Below the pieces are notes generated by a model, which was given only the letters and a program-made list of their open reading frames with translations, was not told the origin of the DNA and searched no databases. This document shows, in pieces, positions 47,364-58,268 of a DNA stretch of 64,000 nucleotides. Made by a program: the position numbers and the translations under genes. This DNA is from Superficieibacter electus (lineage in GTDB: Bacteria > Pseudomonadota > Gammaproteobacteria > Enterobacterales > Enterobacteriaceae), in the NCBI RefSeq assembly GCF_002915575.1, contig NZ_PQGD01000003.1, positions 186,001 to 250,000 on the forward strand, written 5' to 3'. Each line of letters opens with the position of its first letter. The first letter of the stretch is position 1.

Positions 47364-47984
47364 ATGATGATAAAACGCCGTTTATTTCGCCTGCTGCCGC
47401 TAACTGCGCTGGTTCTGAGCGCCTGTGTAATTCATCCACCTAAAGGGCCAGCGACCAGTCCTGACTCACCGCAGTGGCGTCAGCACCAACAGCAAATTCG
47501 TCAACTGAACCAGTATCAGACGCGGGGTGCGTTTGCCTATCTCTCCGATAGCCAGAAAGTCTATGCCCGCTTCTTCTGGCAACAAACCGGGCAGGATAAC
47601 TATCGCCTGCTGTTGACTAACCCGTTGGGTAGCACCGAGCTCGAACTGAATGCCAAACCGGGTTCGGTTGAACTGGTGGATAATAAGGGCCAGCACTACA
47701 ACGCAGACGACGCGGAAGAGATGATCGGCAAATTGACTGGAATGCCTATCCCGCTTAACAGTTTACGCCAATGGATACTTGGCCTGCCTGGCGAGGCGAC
47801 AGATTATAAACTCGACAGCCAGTACCGCTTAAGCGAGCTGAATTACACTCAGAACGGTAAAACCTGGAAAGTGGTCTACAGCGGCTACGACAGCAAAACG
47901 CAGCCAGCGTTGCCATCCAACATGGAACTGACCGAAGGCGCTCAGCGTATCAAGCTGAAAATGGACAACTGGATCGTTAAATGA
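47364..47984 (+). CDS. lolB: outer membrane lipoprotein receptor LolB
   Basis: LolB accepts lipoproteins from LolA and inserts them into the outer membrane. The 206-residue precursor has a lipoprotein signal peptide with lipobox LSAC (Cys22) and the LolA/LolB fold. E. coli LolB has 207 residues, and the first residues differ while the mature parts align. The gene overlaps ispE by ATGA. Confidence 0.97.
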   Translation: MMIKRRLFRLLPLTALVLSACVIHPPKGPATSPDSPQWRQHQQQIRQLNQYQTRGAFAYLSDSQKVYARFFWQQTGQDNYRLLLTNPLGSTELELNAKPGSVELVDNKGQHYNADDAEEMIGKLTGMPIPLNSLRQWILGLPGEATDYKLDSQYRLSELNYTQNGKTWKVVYSGYDSKTQPALPSNMELTEGAQRIKLKMDNWIVK

Positions 47985-48850
47985 CGCTACGCTTGCCTTC
48001 TCCGGCGAAACTGAATCTGTTTTTGTATATCACCGGGCAGCGTGCGGACGGTTATCATACGCTGCAAACGTTGTTTCAATTTCTCGACTACGGCGATACG
48101 CTCACCTTTGATCGGCGTCATGACGGTCAGGTGCGCCTGCTGACGTCGGTCAGCGGCGTCGCAGATGACGAAAACTTGATCATCCGTGCTGCACGACAAT
48201 TAATGCACGTTGCCGCCGAGTCAGGCCGCCTGCCCGTTGGCAGCGGTGTTGATATCAGCATTGAAAAACGTCTGCCCATGGGCGGGGGCCTTGGCGGCGG
48301 CTCCTCCAATGCCGCCACGGTACTGGTGGCGTTAAATACGCTGTGGCAATGCGGGCTGTCGGTTGATGAGCTGGCGGCGCTGGGGCTGACGCTGGGTGCG
48401 GATGTGCCGGTATTTGTTCGCGGCCATGCCGCCTTTGCGCAAGGGGTCGGTGAGATATTGACGCCGGTGACGGTACCAGAAAAATGGTATCTGGTGGCAC
48501 ATCCTGGCGTGAGCATTCCGACGCCGGTTATTTTTAACGATCCTGACCTGCCGCGTAATACCCCGCAAAGGTCAATTGAAACGTTATTAAAATGTGAATT
48601 CAGCAACGATTGCGAGGTTATCGCAAGAAAACGTTTTCATGAGGTTGATGCGGCGCTTTCCTGGCTGTTAGAATACGCGCCGTCGCGCCTGACTGGCACA
48701 GGAGCCTGTGTCTTTGCTGAATTCGAGACCGAATCCGCCGCTCGTCAGGTGCTAGAGCAAGCCCCGGAATGGCTGCAAGGCTTTGTAGCACGTGGTGTGA
48801 ATCACTCGCCGCTACAGCAAACCCTTTCGGGGCTCACTGAGTTTCGGTGA
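47981..48850 (+). CDS. ispE: 4-diphosphocytidyl-2-C-methyl-D-erythritol kinase
   Basis: IspE phosphorylates CDP-ME in the MEP isoprenoid pathway. The 289-residue GHMP kinase has the substrate motif [13 protein letters not shown] and the ATP-binding loop [14 protein letters not shown]. It is slightly longer than E. coli IspE (283) at its C-terminus. prs follows after about 125 nt. Confidence 0.97.
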   Translation: MTLRLPSPAKLNLFLYITGQRADGYHTLQTLFQFLDYGDTLTFDRRHDGQVRLLTSVSGVADDENLIIRAARQLMHVAAESGRLPVGSGVDISIEKRLPMGGGLGGGSSNAATVLVALNTLWQCGLSVDELAALGLTLGADVPVFVRGHAAFAQGVGEILTPVTVPEKWYLVAHPGVSIPTPVIFNDPDLPRNTPQRSIETLLKCEFSNDCEVIARKRFHEVDAALSWLLEYAPSRLTGTGACVFAEFETESAARQVLEQAPEWLQGFVARGVNHSPLQQTLSGLTEFR

Positions 48851-49924
<1,074 letters not shown>

Positions 49925-49934
49925 TCGGGCCAGT

Positions 49935-49965
49935 ATAAAAGACCCGCTACGGCGGGTTTTTTTAT
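49935..49965 (+). terminator. prs Rho-independent terminator
   Basis: The stem GACCCGC / GCGGGT(T) with TAC loop and seven T residues lies about 12 nt after the prs stop. Confidence 0.85.
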
Positions 49966-50044
49966 CGGTTATGTTTATTTGTATGACTAATGCCTCCTTC
50001 ATCGGTCTTATTCACCGATGATGCGCTCACGGACGATCACCATC

Positions 50045-51736
50045 GTGAAAAATATTCTTTCTCCACATGTGATGCCTTTTCGCGCGCTAATTGATGCGTG
50101 CTGGAAAGAAAAGTATACCGCTTCACGCTTTACGCGCGATTTAATTGCGGGCATCACCGTTGGCATTATTGCGATCCCGCTGGCAATGGCGCTGGCGATT
50201 GGCAGTGGCGTTGCGCCCCAGTACGGCCTGTATACTTCCGCCGTGGCCGGTATCGTCATTGCGCTGAGCGGCGGTTCACGCTTCAGCGTTTCCGGCCCGA
50301 CCGCGGCTTTTGTGGTGATCCTCTACCCGGTAGCACAGCAGTTCGGCCTGTCTGGGCTGCTGATGGCGACCCTGATCTCCGGCCTGTTTTTAGTGCTCTT
50401 TGGGCTGGCGCGCTTTGGACGACTGATTGAGTATATTCCACTCTCAGTGACCCTCGGTTTTACCTCCGGGATCGGTATTACCATCGGTACCATGCAGATT
50501 AAAGATTTTCTCGGTCTGCACATGGCGCACGTGCCGGAACACTACCTGCAAAAAGTTGCTGCGCTGGTGATGGCGCTGCCTACCATTAACGTCGGCGATG
50601 CAGCGATCGGCATCGTCACGCTGGGTACATTGATTTTCTGGCCCCGGCTGGGCATTCGCCTGCCTGGTCATCTGCCCGCGCTACTGGCAGGGTGCGCCGT
50701 GATGGCGCTCGTCAACATGATGGGATTCAATGTGGCGACGATCGGCTCACAGTTCCACTATGTGCTGGCCGACGGCTCAACGGGCAACGGTATTCCTCAG
50801 TTGCTACCGCAGCTTATCCTGCCGTGGGATCTGCCCGGCTCCACCTTTACCCTGAGCTGGGACTCTCTGCGCGCGCTGCTTCCCGCCGCCTTTTCTATGG
50901 CGATGCTGGGGGCGATTGAGTCTCTACTCTGTGCGGTGGTGCTCGATGGCATGACCGGCACCAAGCATAAAGCAAACAGCGAGTTAATTGGTCAGGGGCT
51001 GGGTAACCTGGTCGCGCCGTTCTTTGGCGGCATCACCGCTACTGCCGCTATAGCCCGCTCGGCGGCAAACGTGCGTGCCGGCGCAACCTCCCCGGTATCA
51101 GCGGTGATCCACTCGGTGCTGGTTATCCTTGCGCTGCTGGTACTGGCCCCGCTGCTGTCATGGCTTCCGTTGTCGGCAATGGCGGCGCTATTGCTGATGG
51201 TGGCGTGGAATATGAGTGAAGCGCACAAAGTCATTAACCTGCTGCGCCGTGCGCCAAAAGACGACATCATTGTAATGCTGATTTGCATGTCGCTGACGGT
51301 GCTGTTTGATATGGTTATTGCGATTAGCGTTGGTATCGTGCTCGCATCATTACTGTTTATGCGTCGAATTGCCCGCATGACCCGCTTTGCTGCGGTCAAT
51401 GTCACTGTCCCAGACGATGTGCTGGTGCTGCGGGTGATTGGTCCGCTGTTTTTTGCGGCGGCAGAAGGACTATTTACCGAGCTTGAATCACGCATTGTCG
51501 GTAAACGAATCGTGGTTCTGAAATGGGATGCGGTACCGGTGCTTGACGCGGGGGGCCTGGATGCCTTCCAGCGCTTTGTTAACAAACTGCCGGAAGGCTG
51601 CGAGCTGCGGGTGTCAAATCTGGAATTTCAGCCGCTGCGCACCATGGCGCGCGCTGGCATAAAACCGATGCCGGGTCGTCTGGCGTTCTACCCCAACCGT
51701 GACGCCGCTCTGGCAGATGTGCCAACAGCAGATTAA
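50045..51736 (+). CDS. dauA: C4-dicarboxylic acid transporter DauA (SulP family)
   Basis: DauA is an inner-membrane SLC26/SulP transporter, a succinate importer at acidic pH in E. coli. The GTG at 50045 gives 563 residues beginning like E. coli YchM (559); an upstream ATG at 50018 would add nine. About 12-14 helices precede a C-terminal cytoplasmic STAS domain (from about 440) with the [15 protein letters not shown] motif. A terminator follows. Confidence 0.95.
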   Translation: MKNILSPHVMPFRALIDACWKEKYTASRFTRDLIAGITVGIIAIPLAMALAIGSGVAPQYGLYTSAVAGIVIALSGGSRFSVSGPTAAFVVILYPVAQQFGLSGLLMATLISGLFLVLFGLARFGRLIEYIPLSVTLGFTSGIGITIGTMQIKDFLGLHMAHVPEHYLQKVAALVMALPTINVGDAAIGIVTLGTLIFWPRLGIRLPGHLPALLAGCAVMALVNMMGFNVATIGSQFHYVLADGSTGNGIPQLLPQLILPWDLPGSTFTLSWDSLRALLPAAFSMAMLGAIESLLCAVVLDGMTGTKHKANSELIGQGLGNLVAPFFGGITATAAIARSAANVRAGATSPVSAVIHSVLVILALLVLAPLLSWLPLSAMAALLLMVAWNMSEAHKVINLLRRAPKDDIIVMLICMSLTVLFDMVIAISVGIVLASLLFMRRIARMTRFAAVNVTVPDDVLVLRVIGPLFFAAAEGLFTELESRIVGKRIVVLKWDAVPVLDAGGLDAFQRFVNKLPEGCELRVSNLEFQPLRTMARAGIKPMPGRLAFYPNRDAALADVPTAD

Positions 51737-51744
51737 GACGTAAA

Positions 51745-51771
51745 CGGCCCTCCTGTGAGGGCCATTTTTTG
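51745..51771 (+). terminator. dauA Rho-independent terminator
   Basis: The stem ACGGCCCTC / GAGGGCCA (GGCCCTC/GAGGGCC) with a short loop and a six-T tail lies 8 nt after the dauA stop, between convergent dauA and ychH. Confidence 0.85.
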
Positions 51772-51774
51772 TCG

Positions 51775-52047
51775 TTAGCTATGACGACCGTCGCGACGGC
51801 AGCGTTTGTCATAATGACGAACCCACCAGTAACGATCGCTAATCTGCTCATGTCCGCTAATACGCGCTCCGGCAAGCCACAGTATTGCCCCAAGAAAGAT
51901 GCTGAACACTGCACCATGGGCAAAAAACTGCGGCAGATTAAGCTGAGGAAGCTGATTTAAGATGGAATATCCTACGCCGACGACCATTACCACCAGGCCC
52001 AACACCATAAGTGTATTACCGCATAACGACGCGTTTTTACGTTTCAC
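51775..52047 (-). CDS. ychH: stress-induced membrane protein YchH
   Basis: This 90-residue inner-membrane protein has two membrane segments and a basic C-terminus (YWWVRHYDKRCRRDGRHS). E. coli YchH has 92 residues and is induced by several stresses. The GTG at 52047 has GGAGG 5-6 nt upstream and begins KRKNASLCGN as in E. coli; an in-frame ATG at 52110 would add 21 unmatched residues. It is divergent from pth. Confidence 0.92.
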   Translation of the reverse strand: MKRKNASLCGNTLMVLGLVVMVVGVGYSILNQLPQLNLPQFFAHGAVFSIFLGAILWLAGARISGHEQISDRYWWVRHYDKRCRRDGRHS

Positions 52048-52302
52048 AGGAACCTCCGGATCGTTGGGTGGAAGGGAAACTCCTTCTCCTTGTGGGTAAA
52101 GTATAGCCATCAGCGCGGGTGAGGATTGCGTAACCGATCACATTCCCGATGATAAAGTCAACATAAATTTACAAATAAGCCGTTGAATCGCATCAAATTC
52201 TAATAGTTCATTTTGGCAATTAATGCTGTTACTCGTCCCTTTGTTATTGACCGTAACACACAGTACACTACGCGCAATATATCGACCCTTCAGGAAAGAA
52301 TA

Positions 52303-52887
52303 GTGACCATAAAACTGATAGTCGGGCTGGCGAATCCCGGCGCAGAATATGCGGCGACGCGTCATAACGCGGGTGCCTGGTATGTTGATTTACTGGCCGA
52401 ACGTCATCGCGCTCCGCTGCGTGAAGAAGGTAAGTTTTTTGGCTATACCTCGCGCATTAATCTGGCAGGGGAAGATGTCCGCCTGCTGGTCCCCACGACC
52501 TTTATGAACCTGAGTGGCAAAGCGGTCGCTGCGATGGCCACTTTTTATCGTATTAATCCGGATGAAATTCTGGTGGCGCATGACGAACTGGATTTACCGC
52601 CGGGTGTGGCGAAATTCAAGCTCGGCGGCGGACATGGCGGCCACAACGGCTTAAAAGACATCATCAGCAAATCAGGGAATAACCCCAATTTTTACCGCTT
52701 ACGGCTGGGTATCGGCCATCCCGGCGATAAAAACAAAGTTGTTGGGTTTGTATTGGGTAAACCACAGGCGGCAGAACAAAAACTTATTGATGATGCGATT
52801 GACGAAGCGGCACGTTGTACCGAGGTATGGTTTAAGGATGGCCTGACCAAAGCGACTAATCGCTTACATGCTTTCCGCGCGCTTTAA
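52303..52887 (+). CDS. pth: peptidyl-tRNA hydrolase
   Basis: Pth releases tRNA from stalled peptidyl-tRNAs. The GTG at 52303 (after CAGGAAAG) gives 194 residues starting [20 protein letters not shown], as in E. coli. Catalytic His20 (RHNAG) and the Asp/Asn substrate residues ([16 protein letters not shown]) are present. ychF follows after 116 nt. Confidence 0.97.
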   Translation: MTIKLIVGLANPGAEYAATRHNAGAWYVDLLAERHRAPLREEGKFFGYTSRINLAGEDVRLLVPTTFMNLSGKAVAAMATFYRINPDEILVAHDELDLPPGVAKFKLGGGHGGHNGLKDIISKSGNNPNFYRLRLGIGHPGDKNKVVGFVLGKPQAAEQKLIDDAIDEAARCTEVWFKDGLTKATNRLHAFRAL

Positions 52888-53003
52888 GCGGCGATGTGCG
52901 GTATTTTTGCCTGGCTCCGTGTATAATAGGCTAAGTTATTTACTTTTCTGCAATCTGTTAGTTATAACAGGTTGATTATCAAGATATTAAGGTGATTTAC
53001 ATC

Positions 53004-54095
53004 ATGGGATTCAAATGCGGTATCGTCGGTTTACCTAACGTCGGAAAATCCACTCTGTTCAATGCGCTTACTAAAGCCGGTATTGAAGCGGCCAATTTCC
53101 CGTTCTGTACCATTGAGCCGAACACGGGTGTCGTTCCGATGCCCGATCCGCGTCTGGATAAGCTCGCCGAAATCGTTAAACCGCAGCGCATACTGCCAAC
53201 GACCATGGAGTTTGTCGACATTGCTGGTCTGGTTAAAGGCGCGTCCAAAGGTGAAGGCCTTGGCAACCAGTTCCTTACCAATATCCGTGAAACTGAAGCC
53301 ATCGGTCACGTTGTCCGCTGCTTTGAGAACGACAACATCATCCACGTTGCTGGCAAAGTTGATCCGGCAGAAGACATTGACACCATTAATACCGAACTGG
53401 CGCTGGCGGATCTCGATACCTGCGAACGTGCCCTGCACCGGGTGTCGAAAAAAGCCAAAGGCGGCGATAAAGACGCTAAAGCTGAACAGGCCGCCCTGGA
53501 AAAATGTCTGCCGCAGCTGGAAAACGCCGGGATGCTGCGTGCCCTGGATCTGACGGACGAAGATAAAGCGGCGATCCGCTATCTCAGCTTCCTGACCCTG
53601 AAGCCGACCATGTACATCGCCAACGTTAATGAAGACGGCTTTGAAAATAACCCGTATCTGGATAAAGTCCGTGAAATCGCGGCAAAAGAAGGTTCGGTGG
53701 TTGTCGCTGTCTGCGCCGCCGTCGAATCTGACATCGCCGAACTGGACGATGCCGATCGTGACGAATTCATGGCCGAGCTGGGCATTGAAGAGCCGGGTCT
53801 GAACCGCGTTATTCGCGCAGGCTACGAGCTGCTGAACCTGCAAACCTACTTTACCGCAGGCGTCAAAGAAGTGCGCGCGTGGACTATCCCGGTCGGTGCT
53901 ACCGCGCCACAGGCGGCGGGCAAAATCCACACCGACTTTGAAAAAGGCTTTATCCGCGCACAAACTATCGCTTTTGAAGATTTCATAACGTATAAAGGCG
54001 AACAGGGCGCGAAGGAAGCAGGCAAAATGCGTGCGGAAGGGAAAGACTATATCGTCAAAGATGGCGATGTGATGAACTTCCTGTTCAACGTTTAA
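53004..54095 (+). CDS. ychF: ribosome-associated ATPase YchF/EngD
   Basis: YchF is an Obg-family P-loop protein that hydrolyses ATP and binds ribosomes. The 363-residue protein has the G1 motif [29 protein letters not shown] (G3/switch region), the altered G4 motif NVNE that favours ATP, a coiled coil (about 130-175) and a C-terminal TGS domain ending FLFNV. The ATG at 53004 follows AAGGTG; an upstream in-frame start adds four residues only. Confidence 0.98.
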   Translation: MGFKCGIVGLPNVGKSTLFNALTKAGIEAANFPFCTIEPNTGVVPMPDPRLDKLAEIVKPQRILPTTMEFVDIAGLVKGASKGEGLGNQFLTNIRETEAIGHVVRCFENDNIIHVAGKVDPAEDIDTINTELALADLDTCERALHRVSKKAKGGDKDAKAEQAALEKCLPQLENAGMLRALDLTDEDKAAIRYLSFLTLKPTMYIANVNEDGFENNPYLDKVREIAAKEGSVVVAVCAAVESDIAELDDADRDEFMAELGIEEPGLNRVIRAGYELLNLQTYFTAGVKEVRAWTIPVGATAPQAAGKIHTDFEKGFIRAQTIAFEDFITYKGEQGAKEAGKMRAEGKDYIVKDGDVMNFLFNV

Positions 54096-54124
54096 TTATC
54101 CCTGCTGTTACGGCCTGTCTCTGT

Positions 54125-54150
54125 CAATCCACGCTACGGCGTGGATTTTT
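54125..54150 (+). terminator. ychF Rho-independent terminator
   Basis: The stem AATCCACGC / GCGTGGATT with TACG-type loop and T-tail lies about 30 nt after the ychF stop and separates it from the convergent PhnD-like gene. Confidence 0.85.
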
Positions 54151-54171
54151 GCATTCCGCCCCCGCGCTTAT

Positions 54172-54963
54172 TCATAGTCGGGTAATCCCCTGCTCCTGCG
54201 CCTGCCTGCGCCAGTCCGTCAGCACCGTATAGGACTGACGCATTACCTCACTGAAACCAGTAATCAACAACGCCGCACAGATTTTCCTGTAGCGCGCAGA
54301 CGTCACCAGTTCGTGTAACACCTCTCTAAGGCACTGCAGCATCTGGCCTGACGTATCCGCCGAGGTAATTAGCGGTAGCCCCGGCACGCCAGCAGAGGCA
54401 TCAATGACGGACAACCCGTTGCACCGTTGCGGTTCATAACGCTGCATTAATGCCCAGCTTACGCAGTCGATAGCCGCAATATCTGCTTTACCGCGATCGA
54501 TTTGTGCCAGCGATTGATGATGACTGCCGCTGACCATAGTCCGGGCGAAAAACGCGCCGTTCTTTGCTAACGGGGCTACCATTTTTAACAGCGCGTTATA
54601 GCCGGACTGCGAATCCGCCGCGTTATACACCGCGCATCGGCCATAAAAATCTGCCAGTGTTTTATGCCCGTCCTCACGGCGCGTTACCAGCAGGCTACGG
54701 TAATTCACCCCTTCACATTCCGGTGCGGAATAATGAAAACAGCCCACTACCTGTACATCCGGCAGCTGCGTCATTAAGGGAAAACCGCAGGTCTGGCTCA
54801 ACAACAGATCGCGGCTGCGCCAGTGGGCAAGCAGATCAGAAGCCGGAAAAACCAGGCCTGCGCGGATGTTGCGCGCTGCCAGAAGTTGTTGAATGGCCTG
54901 AAGGAGCGCCAGCGTTTCGACACTCTTCATTCGGTACATCGGGAGCGAAAGCATCCGATCCAT
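54172..54963 (-). CDS. PhnD-like phosphate/phosphonate-type substrate-binding protein
   Basis: The 263-residue protein resembles the PhnD/phosphite-phosphonate ABC binding-protein family, with an N-terminal LSLPMYRM stretch typical of cytoplasmic or leaderless members, and a central DIAAIDCVSWALM element. The ATG at 54963 has AAGGG upstream and starts at the usual homology start; longer in-frame starts reach back far into the desaturase gene. No signal peptide is seen and no permease or ATPase gene is adjacent, so it is an orphan. It overlaps the upstream desaturase by 128 nt in another frame. Confidence 0.75.
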   Translation of the reverse strand: MDRMLSLPMYRMKSVETLALLQAIQQLLAARNIRAGLVFPASDLLAHWRSRDLLLSQTCGFPLMTQLPDVQVVGCFHYSAPECEGVNYRSLLVTRREDGHKTLADFYGRCAVYNAADSQSGYNALLKMVAPLAKNGAFFARTMVSGSHHQSLAQIDRGKADIAAIDCVSWALMQRYEPQRCNGLSVIDASAGVPGLPLITSADTSGQMLQCLREVLHELVTSARYRKICAALLITGFSEVMRQSYTVLTDWRRQAQEQGITRL

Positions 54964-55927
54964 TTTTGCTGCCCTTTTCAAAGCCAGGATGTACGTTGAC
55001 GTTAACGGGTTTGAGGAAGAACTGACGTAGCCATTGCCCGTACCCGTGCACAATAAATCCACCATTACGCTGTTGATAACGGACGCTTTCGTATAAATAC
55101 ACTTTTCGCAATCCGTACCACGGCACACCAGGAAGATCGTGATGTACTGAATGATAGTTAAGATTCAGAAACAAAAGACGCCAGGGCAGCGCCGCTTCAG
55201 TTATTACCGAACGAGCCAGTGGGTCCTCTGCCGCGCGATGTTCCAGAAACGAGCGCACTTTGGTGAGCGCCAATGCCGGGTAACTGACCGCAAGAACATA
55301 CCAGAACAGCGGAAAATCACACTTGCTAAGCCAGGCAAATGTCGCCAGCAGCAGCACGCCATGCCCCAGCCACATCGCTATCGCTTTGCTCTGCCTTTGG
55401 CGAAAGGCCGTGGCGGCATGATTTAGCGTACTGGCGATATCCAGCAGCGGAGAAAGAAGTAAACGGCCACAAAAGGTATTTCGCATATGAATGAGTTTTC
55501 GCCGCCATGGTGGAAAACTGCGCCAGCTGGCGTCAGTAACATAGTAAGACTCCGGATCGTCTGGCGGCACTGTCAGATGATGATTATCATGATGCGCCAG
55601 ATGTGAGTCACGATATAAACCGTACGGATACCATATCGCCAGCGGCATCAGACCCAATAGCTGATTCACTCGCGGATAACGGGTGGGATGGCCGTGGATC
55701 AGTTCATGTTGTAGGGACATATACCAACTGCTGAACCAGATAAGTAAAGCTGTCGCGGGCAGCAATCCCAGCGTTTTCCAGTGCGCCAGCGTCATCAACC
55801 AGCCGCCATAAATAATGACGATGATAATCCAGGTAGGCAATTCGCTGCGCCACAGCCAGCTTCCCGCCCACTGACGGATAAGCGCGCGTTGCTGTTGATC
55901 TAAATAAGCCGTTTCATGTTTACGCAT
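54836..55927 (-). CDS. membrane fatty acid desaturase
   Basis: The 363-residue protein belongs to the membrane di-iron desaturase/hydroxylase family. The three His boxes are present: HELIHGH at 74-80, HLAHHDNHH at 109-117 and HSVHHD at 259-264. Membrane segments flank the first two boxes. The last about 43 residues are low-complexity (Gly, Pro, Ser) and coincide with the start of the PhnD-like gene, so the C-terminus may be dispensable or reflect a frameshifted end. E. coli K-12 has no such gene here; fatty-acyl or carotenoid-like substrates are possible. Confidence 0.85.
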   Translation of the reverse strand: MRKHETAYLDQQQRALIRQWAGSWLWRSELPTWIIIVIIYGGWLMTLAHWKTLGLLPATALLIWFSSWYMSLQHELIHGHPTRYPRVNQLLGLMPLAIWYPYGLYRDSHLAHHDNHHLTVPPDDPESYYVTDASWRSFPPWRRKLIHMRNTFCGRLLLSPLLDIASTLNHAATAFRQRQSKAIAMWLGHGVLLLATFAWLSKCDFPLFWYVLAVSYPALALTKVRSFLEHRAAEDPLARSVITEAALPWRLLFLNLNYHSVHHDLPGVPWYGLRKVYLYESVRYQQRNGGFIVHGYGQWLRQFFLKPVNVNVHPGFEKGSKNGSDAFAPDVPNEECRNAGAPSGHSTTSGSAQHPRRPGFSGF

Positions 55928-56073
55928 TTATCCTTACACCGTCTTCGCTCTTCTGATTGCTGTGACGATGTGGTAATGCAGGGGCTATGACAACGAATTT
56001 AAATAACTTAGCTTTGCCAGAAATCGTTATTATCAGGATTGACTTATTTTATATAAGATGTACTTTTCAGGAC

Positions 56074-57054
56074 ATGAAGAAAATACTGATTATTGTCCCT
56101 GATGGTGGAATGCTCTTTGAAGCCGCGGGTATTGCTGACATTCTGATGCAGGCCAATCGCCTGCAAATGGAAGGCGTCGTTTCCCCGCGCTACGGCATCA
56201 CCCTCGCCACGCCGCAGCTTCATCCGGTGATCCACGGTCAGTCAGGACTGAACCTGCTTGCCGACCACCGTCTGTCCGATATCGACCCGCGCGCGCCGTG
56301 TGACACGATCCTGATCACCGGGCGTGGGCTCGACGAGCAGGAAGGCACTGCGGTAGTTGACTGGCTGCGCCTCGCTGCGCCACACGCCCGGCGCATAGCC
56401 TCAATCTGCGGCGGGGCGATGCTGCTGGCGCAGACGGGTCTGCTTGATGGACGACGTGCGACTACCCACTGGCGGCTACTGGAAACCCTGCAATCGACTT
56501 ACCCGGCCGTCAACGTTGAGAGTGGACCGCTGTATATTCAGGACGGCCCGATATGGACCTCCGGCGGCGTCACTTCAGGTTTCGATTTAACCCTGGCGTT
56601 AATTGAAGAAGACTATGGTTTTACCCTGGCACGCAACATTGCCCAAGACCTTGTGATGTACTTACGTCGTCCCGGCGGTCAGCTACAGTTCAGCCGCTTC
56701 AATCTCAAGCAAGCCACCGCCTCCGGCCCCATCAGCGCATTACTGCCGTGGATTTTGCAGCATATCGCTGATGACTTGTGCGTCGAAAAACTGGCGGAAC
56801 AGGTGGCGATGAGCCCGCGCAATTTTACCCGCGTGTTTACCCGCGAAACCGGCGTATCCCCGGCACGCTACGTAGCGGAAGCGCGTCTTGCTGCCGCCAG
56901 AGAACGTCTTGAACAAACCACGGATTCGCTGGAGCGCATTGCAGAACACACCGGCTTTGGCAGCAGCATTAATCTGCGACGAATTTTCGAAAAGCAGTTG
57001 CACCTTACCCCTGGCGATTATCGTCAGCGCTTCCACTGCCGCAAAATGGCGTAA
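56074..57054 (+). CDS. GlxA-family AraC-type transcriptional regulator
   Basis: The 326-residue regulator has an N-terminal DJ-1/PfpI amidotransferase-like domain (LIIVPDGGMLFEAAG and the nucleophile-elbow region IASICGGAMLLAQTG) and a C-terminal AraC helix-turn-helix pair (VEKLAEQVAMSPRNFTRVF; DSLERIAEHTGFGSSINLRR). The ATG at 56074 with TCAGGA upstream is preferred over a 29-residue extension. It is divergent from the desaturase gene and precedes the GAPDH gene by 78 nt, so it may control either. The ligand is unknown. Confidence 0.88.
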   Translation: MKKILIIVPDGGMLFEAAGIADILMQANRLQMEGVVSPRYGITLATPQLHPVIHGQSGLNLLADHRLSDIDPRAPCDTILITGRGLDEQEGTAVVDWLRLAAPHARRIASICGGAMLLAQTGLLDGRRATTHWRLLETLQSTYPAVNVESGPLYIQDGPIWTSGGVTSGFDLTLALIEEDYGFTLARNIAQDLVMYLRRPGGQLQFSRFNLKQATASGPISALLPWILQHIADDLCVEKLAEQVAMSPRNFTRVFTRETGVSPARYVAEARLAAARERLEQTTDSLERIAEHTGFGSSINLRRIFEKQLHLTPGDYRQRFHCRKMA

Positions 57055-57132
57055 AGTGATCTATTTTTGTCATTTACGCCATTATGCCTGCTCCCTACAG
57101 TAATACCAGACAACTGAGAGAAGGAGTTGATT

Positions 57133-58143
57133 ATGGTTAAGGTCGGTATTAATGGTTTCGGCAGGATTGGCCGCAATGTTTTACGCGCCGCGCTGGGCAA
57201 CCCGGATATTCAGATTACGGCAATCAATGATTTAACGGACAGTAAAACCCTTGCCCATTTGCTGAAATATGACTCGCTGCTCGGTACTCTCCGCGTCCCG
57301 GTTGAGGCTGCAGACGGTTTGCTACAGGTTGACGGCCAGCAGATACGCGTGTTCAGTGAACGCGATCCGGCGAATATTCCCTGGCGTGATGTCGGTGTAG
57401 ATATTGTCATCGAAGCGACGGGCTTCTTCACCGAACGTGACAAGGCTGCCGTGCATATTGACAGCGGCGGCGCGAAACGCGTCATCATCTCCGCGCCGGG
57501 CAAAAACGATGATTTGACGGTGGTGATGGGCGTCAACCATCAGTTGTACGATCCGGCAAAACACCAGGTGGTCAGTAACGGCAGTTGCACCACTAATGGG
57601 CTGGCTCCGGCGGCGCAGGTCCTGCATCAGCATTTTGGTATTGAACATGGCCTGATGAACACCACGCACGCCTATACCAATAGCCAGGCGCTGCACGATC
57701 AGCCGGAAAAAGATCTGCGCGGCGCACGGGCGGCCGCCCTGTCCATCGTCCCCTATTCCAGTGGCGCGGCTAAAGCGCTGGGCAAAGTGATTCCGGAACT
57801 TGACGGTCGTCTGACCGGCTATTCGCTGCGCGTCCCGGTGCCGGTGGTCTCTGTTGTCGATCTTACCGTTACCCTCAGTCGCGACGTGACGGCAGAGGAG
57901 GTAAACGCCGCCTTCCGGGAAGCTGCTGCATCTGGTCCGTTACAGGGTATCCTCGGCTACAGCGACGAACCGCTGGTCTCCAGTGATTATCAGGGCGATC
58001 CACGGTCATCGATTATTGACGGTCTTTCAACGCTGGTGATTGGCGGCAACATGGTAAAAATTCTCGCCTGGTACGATAACGAATGGGGATTCTCAAACCG
58101 CCTCGTCGACCTGGCGTTGCTGATGGCGCAGCGCGAACAATAA
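57133..58143 (+). CDS. second type I glyceraldehyde-3-phosphate dehydrogenase
   Basis: The 336-residue protein is a phosphorylating GAPDH paralogue, distinct from housekeeping GapA. It has GFGRIGRNVLRAAL, Asp33 in INDLTD (NAD-type), catalytic Cys152 in SCTTNGLAP, the His of TTHAYTNSQ and Arg in LRVPVP. The usual CTTNC second Cys is Gly156 here. AAGGAG lies 6 nt before the ATG. It follows the GlxA-type regulator on the same strand. A specialised physiological role is inferred from its location, not shown. Confidence 0.9.
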   Translation: MVKVGINGFGRIGRNVLRAALGNPDIQITAINDLTDSKTLAHLLKYDSLLGTLRVPVEAADGLLQVDGQQIRVFSERDPANIPWRDVGVDIVIEATGFFTERDKAAVHIDSGGAKRVIISAPGKNDDLTVVMGVNHQLYDPAKHQVVSNGSCTTNGLAPAAQVLHQHFGIEHGLMNTTHAYTNSQALHDQPEKDLRGARAAALSIVPYSSGAAKALGKVIPELDGRLTGYSLRVPVPVVSVVDLTVTLSRDVTAEEVNAAFREAAASGPLQGILGYSDEPLVSSDYQGDPRSSIIDGLSTLVIGGNMVKILAWYDNEWGFSNRLVDLALLMAQREQ

Positions 58144-58268
58144 TCTTTTCGCGGCTGGCCGCCCAGCCGCTTCCCTCTGTACCTCACGTCTCCCTGCCCG
58201 CCTTTCTGGAACATCCTTTCGTTAGCAACTATAACCTATTGATTGAGCTGTTCGTTTAGAGGTGAAGT

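Noticed and set aside
53031-53963. 310-codon minus-strand open frame
   Set aside because: It is antisense to ychF, which is fully conserved.
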